Assembly (NCBI GenBank): GCA_023231475.1
Contig: JALJEE010002086.1
Location: 1-64,000 of the forward strand
Direction of reading: 5' to 3'
DNA from: Seison nebaliae
Taxonomy: Eukaryota; Rotifera; Pararotatoria; Seisonacea; Seisonidae
Length of the DNA: 64,000 nucleotides
Shown here: positions 47,195 to 60,546 of the stretch, one piece after another
Layout: every line of letters begins with the position of its first letter
Numbering within the stretch: position 1 is the stretch's first letter
Notes under the pieces: model-generated
What the model was told of the DNA's origin: nothing
Databases searched by the model: none
The model's input: the letters and a program-made list of their open reading frames with translations, nothing else
Translations under genes and position numbers: made by a program

Positions 47195-50100
47195 CAAAAC
47201 TTCAGAATTCAATTCATCATTTTATATTTTTACACACATCCTCTTATCTTTCTATTAGTTTGCAATTTTGATAAGTTATCTTTTAAAACTTTCTTCTATC
47301 AACTAATTTACTAGTTGTATCATCGCTCTTGTATCAAATCCTATCGAATTCTTTTTGTAAGTTGTCTTACTTACAAATATATCGGAAGTCGTAGTTATAT
47401 TCCAAACTGGAGAACAATCGCTTCGTAGTAAAAATTGTGATGCTATGCTAGATATAGTTCGATAAGGGAAAGATTATGAATCGTTCATAATGTCGCGCTA
47501 ATAACATGAAAATTTTTGAAGCTCTTTTTTTCAAATAACGAATTGACAAAAATGATTTAAAAAGGATAACAAACTGTTCAGAATATTATTATGAGGATGA
47601 CGAATCAACCGAATTTGTTCAAAAAAATTGACTAAAAACTATGAAAGATGGTGACTAAATAACCGAAATTATATAAAATATATTAATGTAATATTTAGCA
47701 ATAATAATGTATTTAAAAGTAAAATTAAATGACCATTTCTAAGATTAATTTGGAATAAAAAAATTGTCCACTTCTTCTCTAGTTAAATTGTTTAGTGTAG
47801 TAAAATAAAAGGTTGACGAAAAACAGCGAATTTATTAAAATTAGAAAACAAGCTGGTCGATTCAGAAAAAATCCGATTCCGTGTACTGGTTTAAGAACTT
47901 AAATTAAAACATAAAAATGATCTAGGATCAAATTAGAAATGGAAAATTTGATGGAAGTTTGTGAGACCAAAATTGAAACTGGTTCAACGAGATAATGAAA
48001 TGAAATTAGATATGACCATTTAATTACGAGTTAACAGAGGTGGAAAGAAGAAATATCTTTCAGAAACTTCTCCTCACCTAATGGAAAATTGGAAGAAAAT
48101 ATTATTAGACATTCTCCATCGGAATTCTTCACAAAGAATGAGAAGAAAAGTGACATGAGAATGAGGAAGAAGAAAATTTTATGGAGAAACGCAAATTATT
48201 TATTTTTATACAAGTTCTCTTTTCGCTTCACGACTAATCGCGTTAGAGTTGCACGACTTTTATTTTGGTCTACAATGTCCGGTTTTTTTCGAGAATTTTA
48301 ATGAACTATTTAATTTGCATATGACGCTATACACGAATATTTGATGAGTTCAGTTCCATACTCCTTTAATGATGATTCAATATTCTGAATTATCATCAAT
48401 TATCAGTCACATAAATGACCAATGTCTATTTCGATGTTCTCCAATCACCACTCTGCTCTCCATCTTTCAATTTATTTGAAACTTAATAACTTCGAACGAT
48501 CATCTTCAATTGAATTAACTTCAAATTAAAAAGGAAATTTTGTATTCTTTTTAACCTGGAAAGAATTTGAGACTTTTCGAAAATCGTACTAAATATTTAC
48601 AATTAACACGTTTCTAACAAGTTTGACTTACAGTTTGTTAGAGAATATAAAATACGTTTGTATACTTCGAATTTAAAAGAAATCTATTTTATTTTCATTA
48701 TCATCGTCAACCTCATCATTCTGATCCTCATATTAAGAGACTCATAATTAGCATGGTTATTAGGTATTAGAGAGGAAGTGCATGTGAGGAAGAGTGGGAA
48801 CATATGCTCCAGTATCATCATTGCTCTACTTGGTCACCAGTTGGTCATGGATGAAGGATGTTACGGAAAGAGATTCAGAGAGTAGCAGTAAAAGTGAAAT
48901 GAAGAAGAAAAGAAGAAAACATCATGTTTGATATTGATATCTCAAATTTATTACATTTACGACAATTGTGATTGTTAGGAATGGGGGATGTGTTGACTTG
49001 TTTTATTATTTCATTTCGTCAAATAATTTTATTATTCTCATGAATGGAATGCATTCTACACTACACTTTCATCTACTAACAATTTTAAGAAAAATTAGAA
49101 GAGAATTGATAATATTAGTATAATATTATGATGATATTGTTGATGGAGGTTAATATGATGTGATATGAGGACACATGCACTATTTGCTTGAATCAGATGC
49201 TTGTTGTTGTTCAAGGAATCATTGTCTCTTCTAGGCACGAGGTGAGAAGACGGAAGAGAATAAATATGACATTTCTATCAATTAACTCATCACGATATGA
49301 TTGTTATGTCGCCTTCATCATTTGCCAGTTCCATTCACAACATTTCTTACGTTTCGATGGAATATTTCCATAAAATAAAAATTCGGAGTTATACGTACGA
49401 AAAATTGGTGAGGAAAATCTCTTTCTCTTCCACACACAATGCCATACCCTCAAATATCTTTCGTTTTTCGCACATCGCTGACAAGGTTATCTCACGCACT
49501 TCTCCATCAGTTGTTAGTGATCAATGTCGGTAGTTAGATTAATGGAAACTCGCCACTCTGTCGTCAAGGAATCGAACAATGTAAATGAGAATTAACTTCT
49601 CGTCTCCTCATCATTTAAATATCATTCGTCTTCATTCAATAACTGGTCATTGGAACAGTTTCGCTTAATCTGTTTTGACGACGACGTATTATGAGATGGA
49701 AGACATGTGATTTCCATGTTTCATATAAAAATTCTCCAATTTTTTACTTATCGATTCAGCCGACTACTTATTATCGACGGAACGCGAGTGCAATTATTTC
49801 TCACCTAAAATTTCTTTCCTTAATAAAATTTATATGTCGATAAAATCGAAATTAATATTCTCATTAAACAATTAGTGGTCGAATGGTCCATCACAATATT
49901 AAATCCATTATATCACCCACTCACTCACCCAGACACACTTTCGTATACCCGCGCCGATCAACTGAGACACATACACATATACATACACCACAATAATTCC
50001 ATAAGAGATCATCATTTTCTCATTAAGTATTACGTCCGTCCACCATCCGCTGCTCTCCATCATTTATGATATGAGGAACTTATTCGACGAATATTCCACA

Positions 50101-51856
50101 TGGATCTTTCCCATCGTTCCCATGTAAACATTAGAATGAATCAAAGGTGGAAACAGGAGAAGTGTTGACACCAATCTTATCATGTCATAAACGGCATGAC
50201 TTGTCAATTCGAACTTATTTCACAATTGACAATTTTTGTCATTCGATTCGAGAACTCTCATGTTATTTTTAAATATTACTTTTATAATGCGAATGAGTTT
50301 TATGCTATGTTCATCGTCGACACTTTTGTGGTATATCATCGTTATATTGATAGACCGCCGTACTACCGGGAGAAGTTCATTGGATTCCGATGGAATTCTT
50401 ATAAGGAAGGAATGAATGTCATTCGGAAAGATCGATGTTTCTGATTCTTACATTAATTCATAAACTTTTCTTCTAAACATACGCCTAGAAAACCGATATA
50501 TTTGATGCTAACATTATCAGTCAGAATTCCCTTGAAATGATATGAGAACGTTATTGTTTTCTTCCGGTTCTCCGACTAGTTGTTCCACCGATTCATTATT
50601 TTTTACACAATTTTCATCATATCATTTAGTTACGGTTAATTTCACAACCTTCAACTTTCAATAACGACATCGAAATATACATTTCCATCAAATAATTTCC
50701 CAAATAACATATAGAACGTTTTTGTACCGATTTTTTTAGGTACTCTAATCTCAATTACCTCCATGCCAACTAACAAAGAGTTATGTGTCAGTATTCCATC
50801 GATCAAGAGTGTGGTTTTTTTCTTTGCTTCGTTATTTGATGTATCTTCAGCGGATGATTATGACGTTCCACTTTATGAGACGATTACTTTGGAAAATTAG
50901 TGATGATGAAAAAGTAAACGCAGTAAACAACCAACAATGCCCCTAACCCGCCATTGAATAAATTGACGAATAAATTGAGCTCAATTGACAACTCCATTTT
51001 TTGAGAGGTTGAGATGCACAGTTGTAAAAATAAGAAGGAAAACGTAATGTTCGCCAAAGTCCTCTGTAAAATAGAATTGTTCTTTCAATATTTAATTGTC
51101 CGTTCCATTATAATCAAATGATGATAACGCGTTTTTTCCAATTGATATCTTCACTACGAAGTTCAGTTACGAGATGAATTGCAGTGAAGAATTTTGTTAT
51201 TTTACGTTATTCGATATATGAACGCGAATATCCATTTACATACAGGACAACAAAAAAGCTCTGGGAGAGAAATCGTTAGTGATGATAATGATATTTTATT
51301 TACAATTCCTCCTCCATCTGTTTTGTCTATCAAGTATAAATATCGTATATGAGAGAGGAAGAAGTAATGAATGAATTTTCATCGTATTCACATGGAAATG
51401 GTAGGAAGGAATTGAGCGAGACGCATCGGTCTATATGTGTGGACGGGGAATGGAATTATGAGTTAATGACTAAACGAAACTATTTGTAAATGAAAGCAAA
51501 TTTGTGGAAATGGTGTAATAAGGGCAAATAATCGGAGAAGGAAAAGAACATGGTTAACTTGTTCAAATTTCCATAAGAAATTTATTTTCAGTTTCGGATG
51601 AAAAAAGAATGAAAGCAGAATTGGTAATTGAACACCATTCATTTTACGTTCCATCAGTCGCTTTCATCAAATTTCTCTTTTAAACATCAATCAAAAAAGA
51701 TGAGTCTCATCATTCTTCTAAATAATTTTTATCGTCATTCACTTCTTTCTATCAACATTTCCATCGTAACCAGACATCTTTAAACGAATGTAATGTGAAT
51801 CAAGAGATCGAAGGGAAATCATCTGATATTTTAGAGACGTCCAATTCAACAGAACG

Positions 51857-53966
51857 ATGAACAATTTTATTTATATTCCCGTCACCTTCTTCTTGTTGTG
51901 TTTGGTGTTACTCCTCTTCTCTCTCATTTACTTCTATATCGTTAGTTTTTCCCATTTTGCCATCCGTTTATCGAATCTTTCCATTTATACAGGTTTTACC
52001 ATTTATTGCTCAAAAGAAACATCGACGTCAACAACGACTCAATCAATCCAGATATTCAGATGTTGATAATTTCTATGATCTACAAGAATATTCGATATCG
52101 AAAGAGAAATTGAAAGCCGTTCTGATGAGAGAATGGTTGAAAAGTGGCTGTTGTTTCAATTCGAAGAATCGGAATAAAGTTCCATTTAATTTTCTTATCT
52201 CGTGAAGTTTAACGTTATTCATTTAACAGTCAATGAAGAAGTGGAATGATGATAATGAAACCAATGGAACATTATCGAATCGAGTAGAAGATATTTATGC
52301 CATTACCTCCTTATCCGGAAATGACGACCATCAATTATATGAAAAGCGAATGAATAATTTCACTAATCGGAGTTCCACTCCCATCGAATTAGAGTTTCAT
52401 ATTTTCTTCTTTTATTTTCCATCAATCAACTCTCGTGTTTAACAATTATATATTTTCTCTCAATCATCTTATCATTTCAGACAACAACATAAGTTAGACA
52501 ATGAGACTCTGTCGTTATCGAAAGCGATGAAGAAGAAGAAGAAGAAGAACGAAACGAAAAAGCAAACAATAATTTACGAGCCGAATAGAACTACGATAAA
52601 TCATCAGGAGAAATCGACAGATAAACAACGTCGTCGGAAAGAGGAGAAGGAAGAATATAAGAAACAACGAATAAATGTCAAGACACAGACCAAATATGAA
52701 AGACGTCGAAGTTCTTTTAGTGATTGCTCAGAAAAATCTTTGATTTCCATTCCAGAAGATGACGACGAGGAAGAGAATGAAGTGAATAAAAGGAGACAAT
52801 CAATGTTTATTCATTCACCAGCCAACTTGCCAAAAAGACAAAAAGCAACAATCCTTCCTTATCGTTCTCTCCAGGATTTGACGATGAACCTCTCACTCAA
52901 TGAGACGAAAGGTGATGGTAAGAAAGAGCAGATATATCAGCTAATTCCTATTCATCCAATTCATCTCAAAGATTATTTTACCGTATCCAATCGCCATTAT
53001 ATTTCTTCATCTTATTTATCTCCTCCATTACCACCTCGATCTACCCATCATCTACCCGAACAGCAATCATTATTTCGCAACCAAATCAAATCAACTTATC
53101 CAGTATATACCATGTCGAATGGTCATCATAAATCCAGTTATGATATGAATGAAGCTAAATCTCTGCAATATCATAAGAAGGATCATCCTAAGGTATTTTA
53201 TCCATACAATATTATTGACAATTACAATTATACACAAACCGCGTCATCAACCACACTCCATCGACCACAATATTATCAATCTGATCTCTTCTATCCAACG
53301 CACAATGTCGTCAATCATTCATACCCACCAACAGATATCTGTCATTGCTCTCCAACCCGACGAGATGGTGATCGAATGTCTCATTCAATGTACAGTTCAA
53401 ATTCGTCAACTACATCTCCTACAACCGGATCATTTCAATCATTCGATAGAACAATGAAAAAGAAACATCGTTATCGACGAGGTGAATATATAACGGAATA
53501 CATCATCGAAGATAGAGACGATGCAAATGAGAAAATGTTGGAGCGTGGCAACAAGAACGATTTTCCTCCATTCTCCCAACCAATTTCAGGGAGTCGATTG
53601 GACAATTTATTGACATCGACGCATAAGAAACATGGAAATAAATCATCTCCTTTCAAAATACAAGAAGATAATACGGTAGAAAGTGATGATGAAAATGATG
53701 AAGAAGGAGATAAATCTATGAAGAACGGCCATACAAATACGATTGGTGACGATAATTTCTATTTTAGTCGTTCGAACGAAGTTGACGGAACTCAAGTATT
53801 CGAAAATATTCGAAAGATAAAGAATGAACATCGAAAAAACAAAGAAGAATTGAAGCAATTCCTTGAGAGGACAATCATCAACGAAGAAACCGTTTCATCT
53901 GCTGATGGAGCATCGATCATCAATAGTCAGAAAGCTGATAATAACGAATTGGCGACAGTATTATAA
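51857..53966 (+). CDS. Orphan single-pass membrane protein with long basic, Ser/Tyr-rich cytoplasmic tail
   Basis: Four exons (51857-51940, 51993-52178, 52230-52393, 52481-53966) join in phase across introns starting GTTAGT, GTTCCA and GTTTCA, giving 639 residues. Residues 5-30 form one hydrophobic segment at the extreme N-terminus (FFLLCLVLLLFSLIYFYI), a signal anchor without an evident cleavage site. The rest is hydrophilic. It has a Lys/Arg-rich block (KKKKKKNETKK) and an acidic patch (EDDDEEENE). A proline motif SPPLPPRS could bind SH3 domains, and there is a Tyr/His/Ser-rich middle and a charged helix near the end. I recognise no domain. Topology suggests a short luminal or external tip and a large cytoplasmic part. 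Confidence 0.65.
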
Positions 53967-55175
53967 TATATATATATTAAATTTCTTTCCTTTTCATCAT
54001 CTCCTTTATTTCTCTTCATCTTTCCATTCTCTTTATTCAAAAAGAAAACGGTAAAAATCCATATTTAATCAGTACTTTTCAATTAAAAGTAATAAGAACA
54101 TAACTCGTCGATTTGACAATGAATATGAAATGAACATTCTTCTCAGAGACAAATCGACTTATCCATAAAGGAAAAGATTAAATCACATATATATCTATAT
54201 ATATATATATATATATATAAAGGAGAATCATTTCCCGATCATCAGCCAGAATACTCTTCAACAGATTATAACTTTCTCCAAATTTTCCCCCAAAATGCAG
54301 ATGAAACGATTAGTCGAAAATTCTATATTTTCCAAAAGGATTAGTAAATTGGAGGTGGAGAGGAAAATGGAAGTGTGAAGTAGTAGAGGAAGGAAAGTGT
54401 GCGTTCATCTCCTACAAATACCTTTTTAGTCGACACCAAATAGGAGTTTTGCGAACAATTTGGATTGAGGTATATATCTATCTATCTCATACCGTTTGTC
54501 TCACACCGTCTGATGAGATTTGGAGGAATAAATAAATTCATTTTATTTCCATGGGCGGTCGAAGTAATCGATGATAATGTCATTTCGAATGTTGATTGTC
54601 GTATGGAGAATGGGAATTGATTGAGAAAGGTAGATAGGTAAAAAGAGATAGGAGAATCCATGAGAATCGATGGAGATATACTATGAGGGAATTGAAGAAT
54701 CCAAAAGAAAATTGTTAAATAAGTGGAACAATCAAGACAATCATATTTCCATCGGAGACGAAATATAAAAACAAATACTTGAAAATATTCTTCTTGATTT
54801 ATTCTTGACATTATATCATCATTCCTTCTTGCACAATTCTTCCTTTTTTTCTCAGAGTTTGAGTGGCTTCAACAATCTCCATTTGTCGTTTTCCTTCGTT
54901 GTCGATTGGCCTCAATTTGCTGTGGCACGCATTTCGCTGATTTCATTATTCGTCTCAGGTCTCTCTCATTCTAATCAAAGAATAATTGATATTATACTCA
55001 TTCCAATCTGCCAATACGTGGAGGACAAGAAACCATTCAAATTTTCTTCTGTTACTTGTTCGCACACATTTCTCCCAATTCTCCCCCATTTACTTCCTCC
55101 TCCTCCTCCTTTCCATCATCGTTACATCAGAACAACAACCCATAAACGAAAAGTCTCATAAAACGACGAATTGAA
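53967..55175. other. Intergenic region upstream of the vesicular transporter
   Basis: This spacer of 1.2 kb contains a TA-rich microsatellite around 54187-54220 and a short GATA-like run near 54470-54486. Frames on either strand here lack motifs. It likely holds the promoter and 5' UTR of the SLC32 gene. Confidence 0.45.
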
Positions 55176-57050
55176 ATGAATGAAGATAAACGAAAAATGG
55201 ACGATGCAATATTGTCATATCAGTCAATGATAGGAAAAACGGCAATGTCAACAACCAAGTTGAAGATGGAGGAGAATCAATGCACTCACTTCGGACAATG
55301 GCAACAACATGATACGCCACATGCGATGAACACAATTGGGGAGAATCCCATGTTTCTCAATCAACATCATCGAACGAAGAATGTCGGATTTATTGATAAT
55401 GAAATTACCGATAATTCTTCAACAGTTGTCGATGATCAGAAAAGAGGAGAAAATACTAAAGATCGTCGTTCACGATTGGAACGAGGAGAAAGTATTGCAA
55501 ACATCATTTATGAGAAGAAACAAATTAAAAACCGTATATCTTCGTGGCAAGCCGGTTGGAATGTAACGAATGCGATTCAGGTTCACATAAATTTATTTTT
55601 TTCACTTCTCATTCTTTTCCAGGGTATGTTCATGGTCAGTCTCCCATACGTCGTATTGCACGGTGGATATTATACTTTATTCTTTTTAGGATTCTGTTCT
55701 TTCATGGGCTATTATTCCGGCTGTATTCTAGTCGATTGTTTATACGAAGAAACTATGGTTCATTTATCATCATCATCTCAGACTGATGAATCGAATATCA
55801 ATTCTTCCAATATAAGAAAAGTGAATGAAATAAAAAAATTGGATGAAATAACCAGATTGAATAAAATTGAAAATCTCCCCAACTATTCATCAACAAATCA
55901 AGAATCGATGGCGTTGAATTGTGCGGAAAATGAAGTGTCGAATATAACCGATATCATTTCTGTCGAATATCGATGTAATGAGACTTTCTACAAGAAGATC
56001 GATGACAAATACATCAAATTCTCCCGAACAAGAATACGTGACACTTATGGCGATATAGCGGCAGCGGTAATGGGTGAGAAAATCGGTCCAATTATGGTAA
56101 ACATTGCACAAACTGTTGAATTATTAATGACGTGTACTCTCTATATGGTTTTATGTGGCGATTTGTTAGTAGGCGCTTGGGCACATACCCCACTCGATCA
56201 ACGAACATGGACAATATTAGCTGCCGTTTGTCTCGTGCCTTGTGCAATCATAAAACATCTACGAGCTGTCTCATGGTTGAGTTTCCTCAATACCGTCGTT
56301 CATGTCCTCATCAATATTATCATTGTCTTCTATTGCATCAGTCATATCAAAGATTGGCATTGGTCCGAAGTGCCGGTGAGAGTGGACATGAAACAACTAC
56401 CAATCTCCTTAGGAATCATTATTTTCAGTTACACTTCTCAAATCTTCCTTCCCACACTAGAAGGAAATTTGAGTGATAGACACAATTTCCGTCGTATGTT
56501 GAAATGGTCTCATATAGCGGCGGGATCGATGAAAACCGTTTTCGCCATTGTAGGCTATTTGACATGGGGAATGCAAACACAAGAAGTTATCGTCAATAAT
56601 ATACCAAGTGCATCCATGAGACGTTGTTTAAATGTTACTCTCGTCTTTAAGGCAATGTTCTCTTTTGCTCTTCCATTCTACGCAGCAGTCGAACTATTGG
56701 AAGGAATATTATTCGTGGATAGATCCTTTAGTATTTTCCCCTCTTGTTACGATGAGGAACATCGCTTCAAATTGTGGGCGATCATATTAAGAGTACTTTT
56801 AATTATCATCATTCTCTTAATGGCCATTCTCACTCCTCATTTCGCTCTTCTAATGGCACTGATTGGAAGTATATCAGGAACATTACTTTCATTAATATGG
56901 CCCGCATGGTTCCATCTTCGACTCAAATGGAATGACCTCTCTTTATCAGTAAAGATTTGGGATAGCTGTTTCATTGTGATCGGGGTCGCATGTTCCATCG
57001 CTGGAATCATAGATGCCACACGTGCTCTCATCAAAGTTTCAACTGTCTAA
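55176..57050 (+). CDS. Vesicular inhibitory amino acid (GABA/glycine) transporter, SLC32 family
   Basis: VIAAT/VGAT (UNC-47 in C. elegans) loads GABA or glycine into synaptic vesicles using the proton gradient. One 42-bp intron (55581-55622, GTTCAC...TTCCAG), in frame and stop-free, is removed to give 610 residues. A cytosolic N-terminus of about 125 residues leads into SSWQAGWNVTNAIQ, then GMFMVSLPYVVLHGGYY. Further family blocks are RIRDTYGDIAAAVMG, VNIAQTVELLMTC, IIKHLRAVSWLSFL, ISLGIIIFSYTSQIFLPTLEGN, IAAGSMKTVFAIVGYLTWG, FALPFYAAVELLE and TPHFALLMALIGSISGT. About ten membrane segments are present. The loop after CLYEE, between the second and third membrane segments, carries an extra Asn/Ser/Lys-rich insert of roughly 100 residues. 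Its presence points to an animal with inhibitory neurons. Confidence 0.93.
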   Translation: MNEDKRKMDDAILSYQSMIGKTAMSTTKLKMEENQCTHFGQWQQHDTPHAMNTIGENPMFLNQHHRTKNVGFIDNEITDNSSTVVDDQKRGENTKDRRSRLERGESIANIIYEKKQIKNRISSWQAGWNVTNAIQVHINLFFSLLILFQGMFMVSLPYVVLHGGYYTLFFLGFCSFMGYYSGCILVDCLYEETMVHLSSSSQTDESNINSSNIRKVNEIKKLDEITRLNKIENLPNYSSTNQESMALNCAENEVSNITDIISVEYRCNETFYKKIDDKYIKFSRTRIRDTYGDIAAAVMGEKIGPIMVNIAQTVELLMTCTLYMVLCGDLLVGAWAHTPLDQRTWTILAAVCLVPCAIIKHLRAVSWLSFLNTVVHVLINIIIVFYCISHIKDWHWSEVPVRVDMKQLPISLGIIIFSYTSQIFLPTLEGNLSDRHNFRRMLKWSHIAAGSMKTVFAIVGYLTWGMQTQEVIVNNIPSASMRRCLNVTLVFKAMFSFALPFYAAVELLEGILFVDRSFSIFPSCYDEEHRFKLWAIILRVLLIIIILLMAILTPHFALLMALIGSISGTLLSLIWPAWFHLRLKWNDLSLSVKIWDSCFIVIGVACSIAGIIDATRALIKVSTV

Positions 57051-58316
57051 ATTTAACTTTATCATGTTCAATTTCTTTTTCTTTTTTTCCTCATAAATAT
57101 TATCGGTTCGTTTAGAAAGTAGTTCATATTCGTCCCGTTTCATTTAAACACTTTTTCATCCTAAAAGTACATACATAAATATCTTTTATACAGAACGACA
57201 TTTTAATCATTTTAAATTATTTCGTCTACCAAAATTAAAGTTACCACCATCTTCATTAATTTATTACCACCAACTGACTTTATAAAGAAACACTTACCTT
57301 TATTTGACAGTTGATATCATAAATCGACTCCTGATGATAAACATTCTTGGCAGGTGAAAGTCCTCGAATGAAATATTCCTAAGTTTGAAGGTAATCAACA
57401 CCAAGGAAATATTTTTTCCTTTCGATTACCTCATCGATTGATGTCATCCTAATTAATCTTGTCAAATTTTCATCGAATTCATACAGATAGCAACACAAGT
57501 AGAAGATGTATCTCGAGAATGAAATTCCATATTCTGATAATTATAAATAACTGAATAATTGCCAGAAATTTCATTTTTTTTCATTAGCTGAAATGTTCGT
57601 CAGGAATTGATTTAATTGATTTATTCTACTTTGCAAATTATAAATTTCAGAAGTGAAAATTCGTTCATATTTTCTATCACAAATGGTAATCAATTGTTTA
57701 ATTAGTTAGTGTTAGTTTACACAATATTAAACTGGTTTTTTTTGGACCACTTTATCGTTTCAATGATGCTTAATAGATAAAATAGATAATAAGATAGATA
57801 GAGATAATATAGATAGCTAAAAATAAGCTAAAATGGGTCATAAACCATAAAAATAATTGTTCATTCAAGTATTCTCCTAAAGTGTATGAACATCGGAGTT
57901 TTACTAGAACTTACAAGAGAATGGTACGCGTTCGCATCCACCGTTTGACTCCAAAAAAACCATGCAGATATAAATAAAATAAAGTTAACGAGATGTGTAA
58001 ATTTTTTATCTTTGAGATAGGAAAATCATGTGAGAATAAAATGATAAATAATTCGATAGAAATTAGATTTTTTACAGAAGCGTGGCAGGTTTCACCGTAA
58101 AAAAAGAGTAAAAACTATGATTTTCAATAAATTTATAAAAATTCAAATCTATTCATTAAATTTTTTATAAATTGTTCATTCTTTTCCTCGTAATCGTTGA
58201 ACATCATTATTTTCGGCTTCATTTGTCGTTTTTGGGAAAAGTTAATCGTTTCCAGAAATGATTACAATTCAATTCATTCTCATCAGTCGAGGGGAGAATT
58301 GCGTCCCAATAATTTT
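57051..58316. other. Intergenic region between convergent genes
   Basis: This AT-rich spacer of 1.27 kb holds the 3' ends of the SLC32 gene and of the minus-strand orphan gene. It contains an imperfect GATA-type repeat around 57774-57822. No gene is seen. Confidence 0.5.
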
Positions 58317-60546
58317 TTATTGGGTCATTCTTTTTTTCTTCATTTTTACTCTAAACATGTGAGATATATTAAATAAATTATTCATTATAATAATATATAT
58401 AAATTCAATAAGAACGTTCGAGATAGAAGTAGAAGTAATTGGAACGATTTTGACGGGTGGTTTCTTCCAATTAAAATTCTTAAAAATAGTAAATGAGATA
58501 GAAAAGAATGAAAAAAAGAGAAAAACGTTCAATTCTCCAAATATTCTTTTGTAAAAAATATCAGAGTATTCATCACGGAATTTTTCCCATTTACTTCGCT
58601 GCTCTTTTGTCATACCTAGAGAAAAAATGAAGAAGAAAAGAAAGAAAGAAATGGTAACTTTGTACAATTTCAAACTTTAAAAATCGTTGAATGTAACTTC
58701 GCTCGAATTCGGTATGATGGACGACGGCATGCGTCAAATTGAAGAGCCAGTCGACAATGAGGAATAACTTATTGAGATAAGTGAAATGAAAAATGTTCTG
58801 TTTCGAAAATGAATTGTCTTCATAAATCTTGAGAATTTCATGTGTACAATTAAGTTGTTGGAATAATTTTTTAATGAAGAAAAATTGAATGGCATCTAAT
58901 CGACAAATGGAATAGTCTTCTAAAGAATGACGTGTCCACGTAAAAAGTGTTGACAATTTCTGATGAGATTTTCCCTGCTTGTCATTCGATGGAAAGAAAC
59001 CAGCAATAATCGGTCCGAATACGATGTAGTCGAAGAGACGGAATATATTTTTCTGGTAATAAGTTTTTCGAGTGACGGAAGCCAATTTGAATAGAGAGGG
59101 AATGAATGGTGATAAGAATAAATTTTGATTATAACTACGCGATATATCCACCACATGAGTCCAATCTTCGAACGCGTATTGACATCGATATTGACTTTCA
59201 CTATGACATCTGGCATGGATTCTGTCTCGATCAACATTCGCACGAGATATCAGACAAAACTGATCAAGTGGCAATGTCAAATTAATGAGAACAGTCTGAA
59301 TATCTTGTGAGAGATGAGCAAGTGCATCATCACATTGGTAATTTGGTGCGGTAGGAAGATTTCGATTCATAATATCTACCAAAATTCTCATATGTTCCAG
59401 ATTCACGGTTTTCATTAAATTGATGATACTATGTAGACAAATATTTCGATGAATTTGCTCTTTCGATTCTTCCTCCGTTAAATGAGTGTGTGGACGAGTC
59501 GTGGTAGTCGAATTAATTTCTTTACTATGTGCTTTCGATATTTGGTTCGTGGATACAGTGAGAAATATGGTGATGATACATTGAACTGTCATCAATTCAT
59601 TCTTGTTCTCAACCAGAATTTTCAATAGTTTACGAAAGAATTCAGCTGATTGGAGAAGTTCGCCAAGACGAGTGAATGGTACAAATCGAACGAGATGTCG
59701 AAAAACATCATCACTCACTTTCACCAATCTCCTCGACATTTTCTTCAACATTCTTTCTCGTTCGTGTTGAATGATATTTGTCAATAACAAAACGATTGAT
59801 CGAGCAAGACTAAAATCGAAATTTTTATTCTCTTTTTGATCGATGAGAAATAGAAATTTCTCCATCACTTTCAACTCATTCCAAAAGGCCAATGTCAATT
59901 CACTGTGTGGAAAAGTATTGAAAGTGGAAATGAGATAATCGAACAATTCCACCGTTGCAATCTTATCCAAATGGAGAACGAGTAAAGTGAGCACATTCTC
60001 CTCTCCCAAATCCACCACCTTTAACTTGACGAATCGCCAAGGTTGTTCCTCATTCAGTTTATTTCCGTCTATAAATGTATTAAACAATCGATTGGCATCA
60101 CCCTCATGGATAATGTCACGGAACCAAAAATAGAACATCTTCAAATTAATTCTCAAATTCATCCAATTCAACTAAACTCAACTAACTGTCAATGGAAATT
60201 TGCTGACAAAATACTTGAGAATATTCGCATAAATTGAATAGAAATAGTGTTTGACGTCCTTCACTAAAAGTCCTCGCGTTATTACCGTCATTACTTCCTC
60301 GTCACTCAATATCAATTGATGAATTCGTAATCGTCCATCTAATAAAACTTTCGATGCATTCGTGCACATTCTACAAATCAACAACAAATCAAGGAGTAAA
60401 ATCAATACTAACAACATTTTCTGAGAATTCTCATCCGATTTCTTCGGTGATGAATATACACCATCACTCCCAACTTCCATTTGACCAATTCCTAATATAT
60501 AGTCGATCAATTCTTTCATGTTTCCGCTCTCTTTAAAACTATTCAA
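58317..60546 (-). CDS. Orphan all-helical (armadillo/HEAT-like) protein
   Basis: Four minus-strand exons (60546-60187, 60138-58659, 58615-58527, 58463-58317) join in phase across introns of 48, 43 and 63 bp, giving up to 691 residues. The protein is leucine-rich and predicted helical throughout, with paired amphipathic helices such as SDDVFRHLVRFVPFTRLGELLQ and FFRKLLKILVENKN, resembling an alpha-solenoid. It has no membrane segment of clear strength except a hydrophobic stretch in the N-terminal exon (LLVLILLLDLLLI). Toward the end it carries a polar motif TKEQRSKWEKFRDEY. The last intron is a multiple of three without stops, so the C-terminus is uncertain. I cannot name the family. Confidence 0.65.

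Larger units (their letters stand above)
44236..51856. other. Gene-poor region of 7.6 kb
   Basis: No gene could be supported here. It lies between two divergently transcribed genes and includes an (AG)n run, a 17-bp tandem repeat next to a locally GC-richer block (about 45480-45610), a perfect 17-bp inverted repeat, and long AT-rich stretches. Short frames such as 46774-47067, 48089-48301 and 50196-50444 lack recognisable motifs. The region could contain non-coding RNA or regulatory DNA for the nuclear receptor, but nothing identifies it. Confidence 0.5.

Noticed and set aside
46774-47314. Two consecutive plus-strand frames with hydrophobic stretches
   Set aside because: No family pattern, and no splice junction giving a longer frame could be found.
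44236-51856. Possible CRISPR or phage-like structure in the long gene-free region
   Set aside because: The only direct repeat is a contiguous 17-bp tandem without spacers, and the genome is clearly animal.
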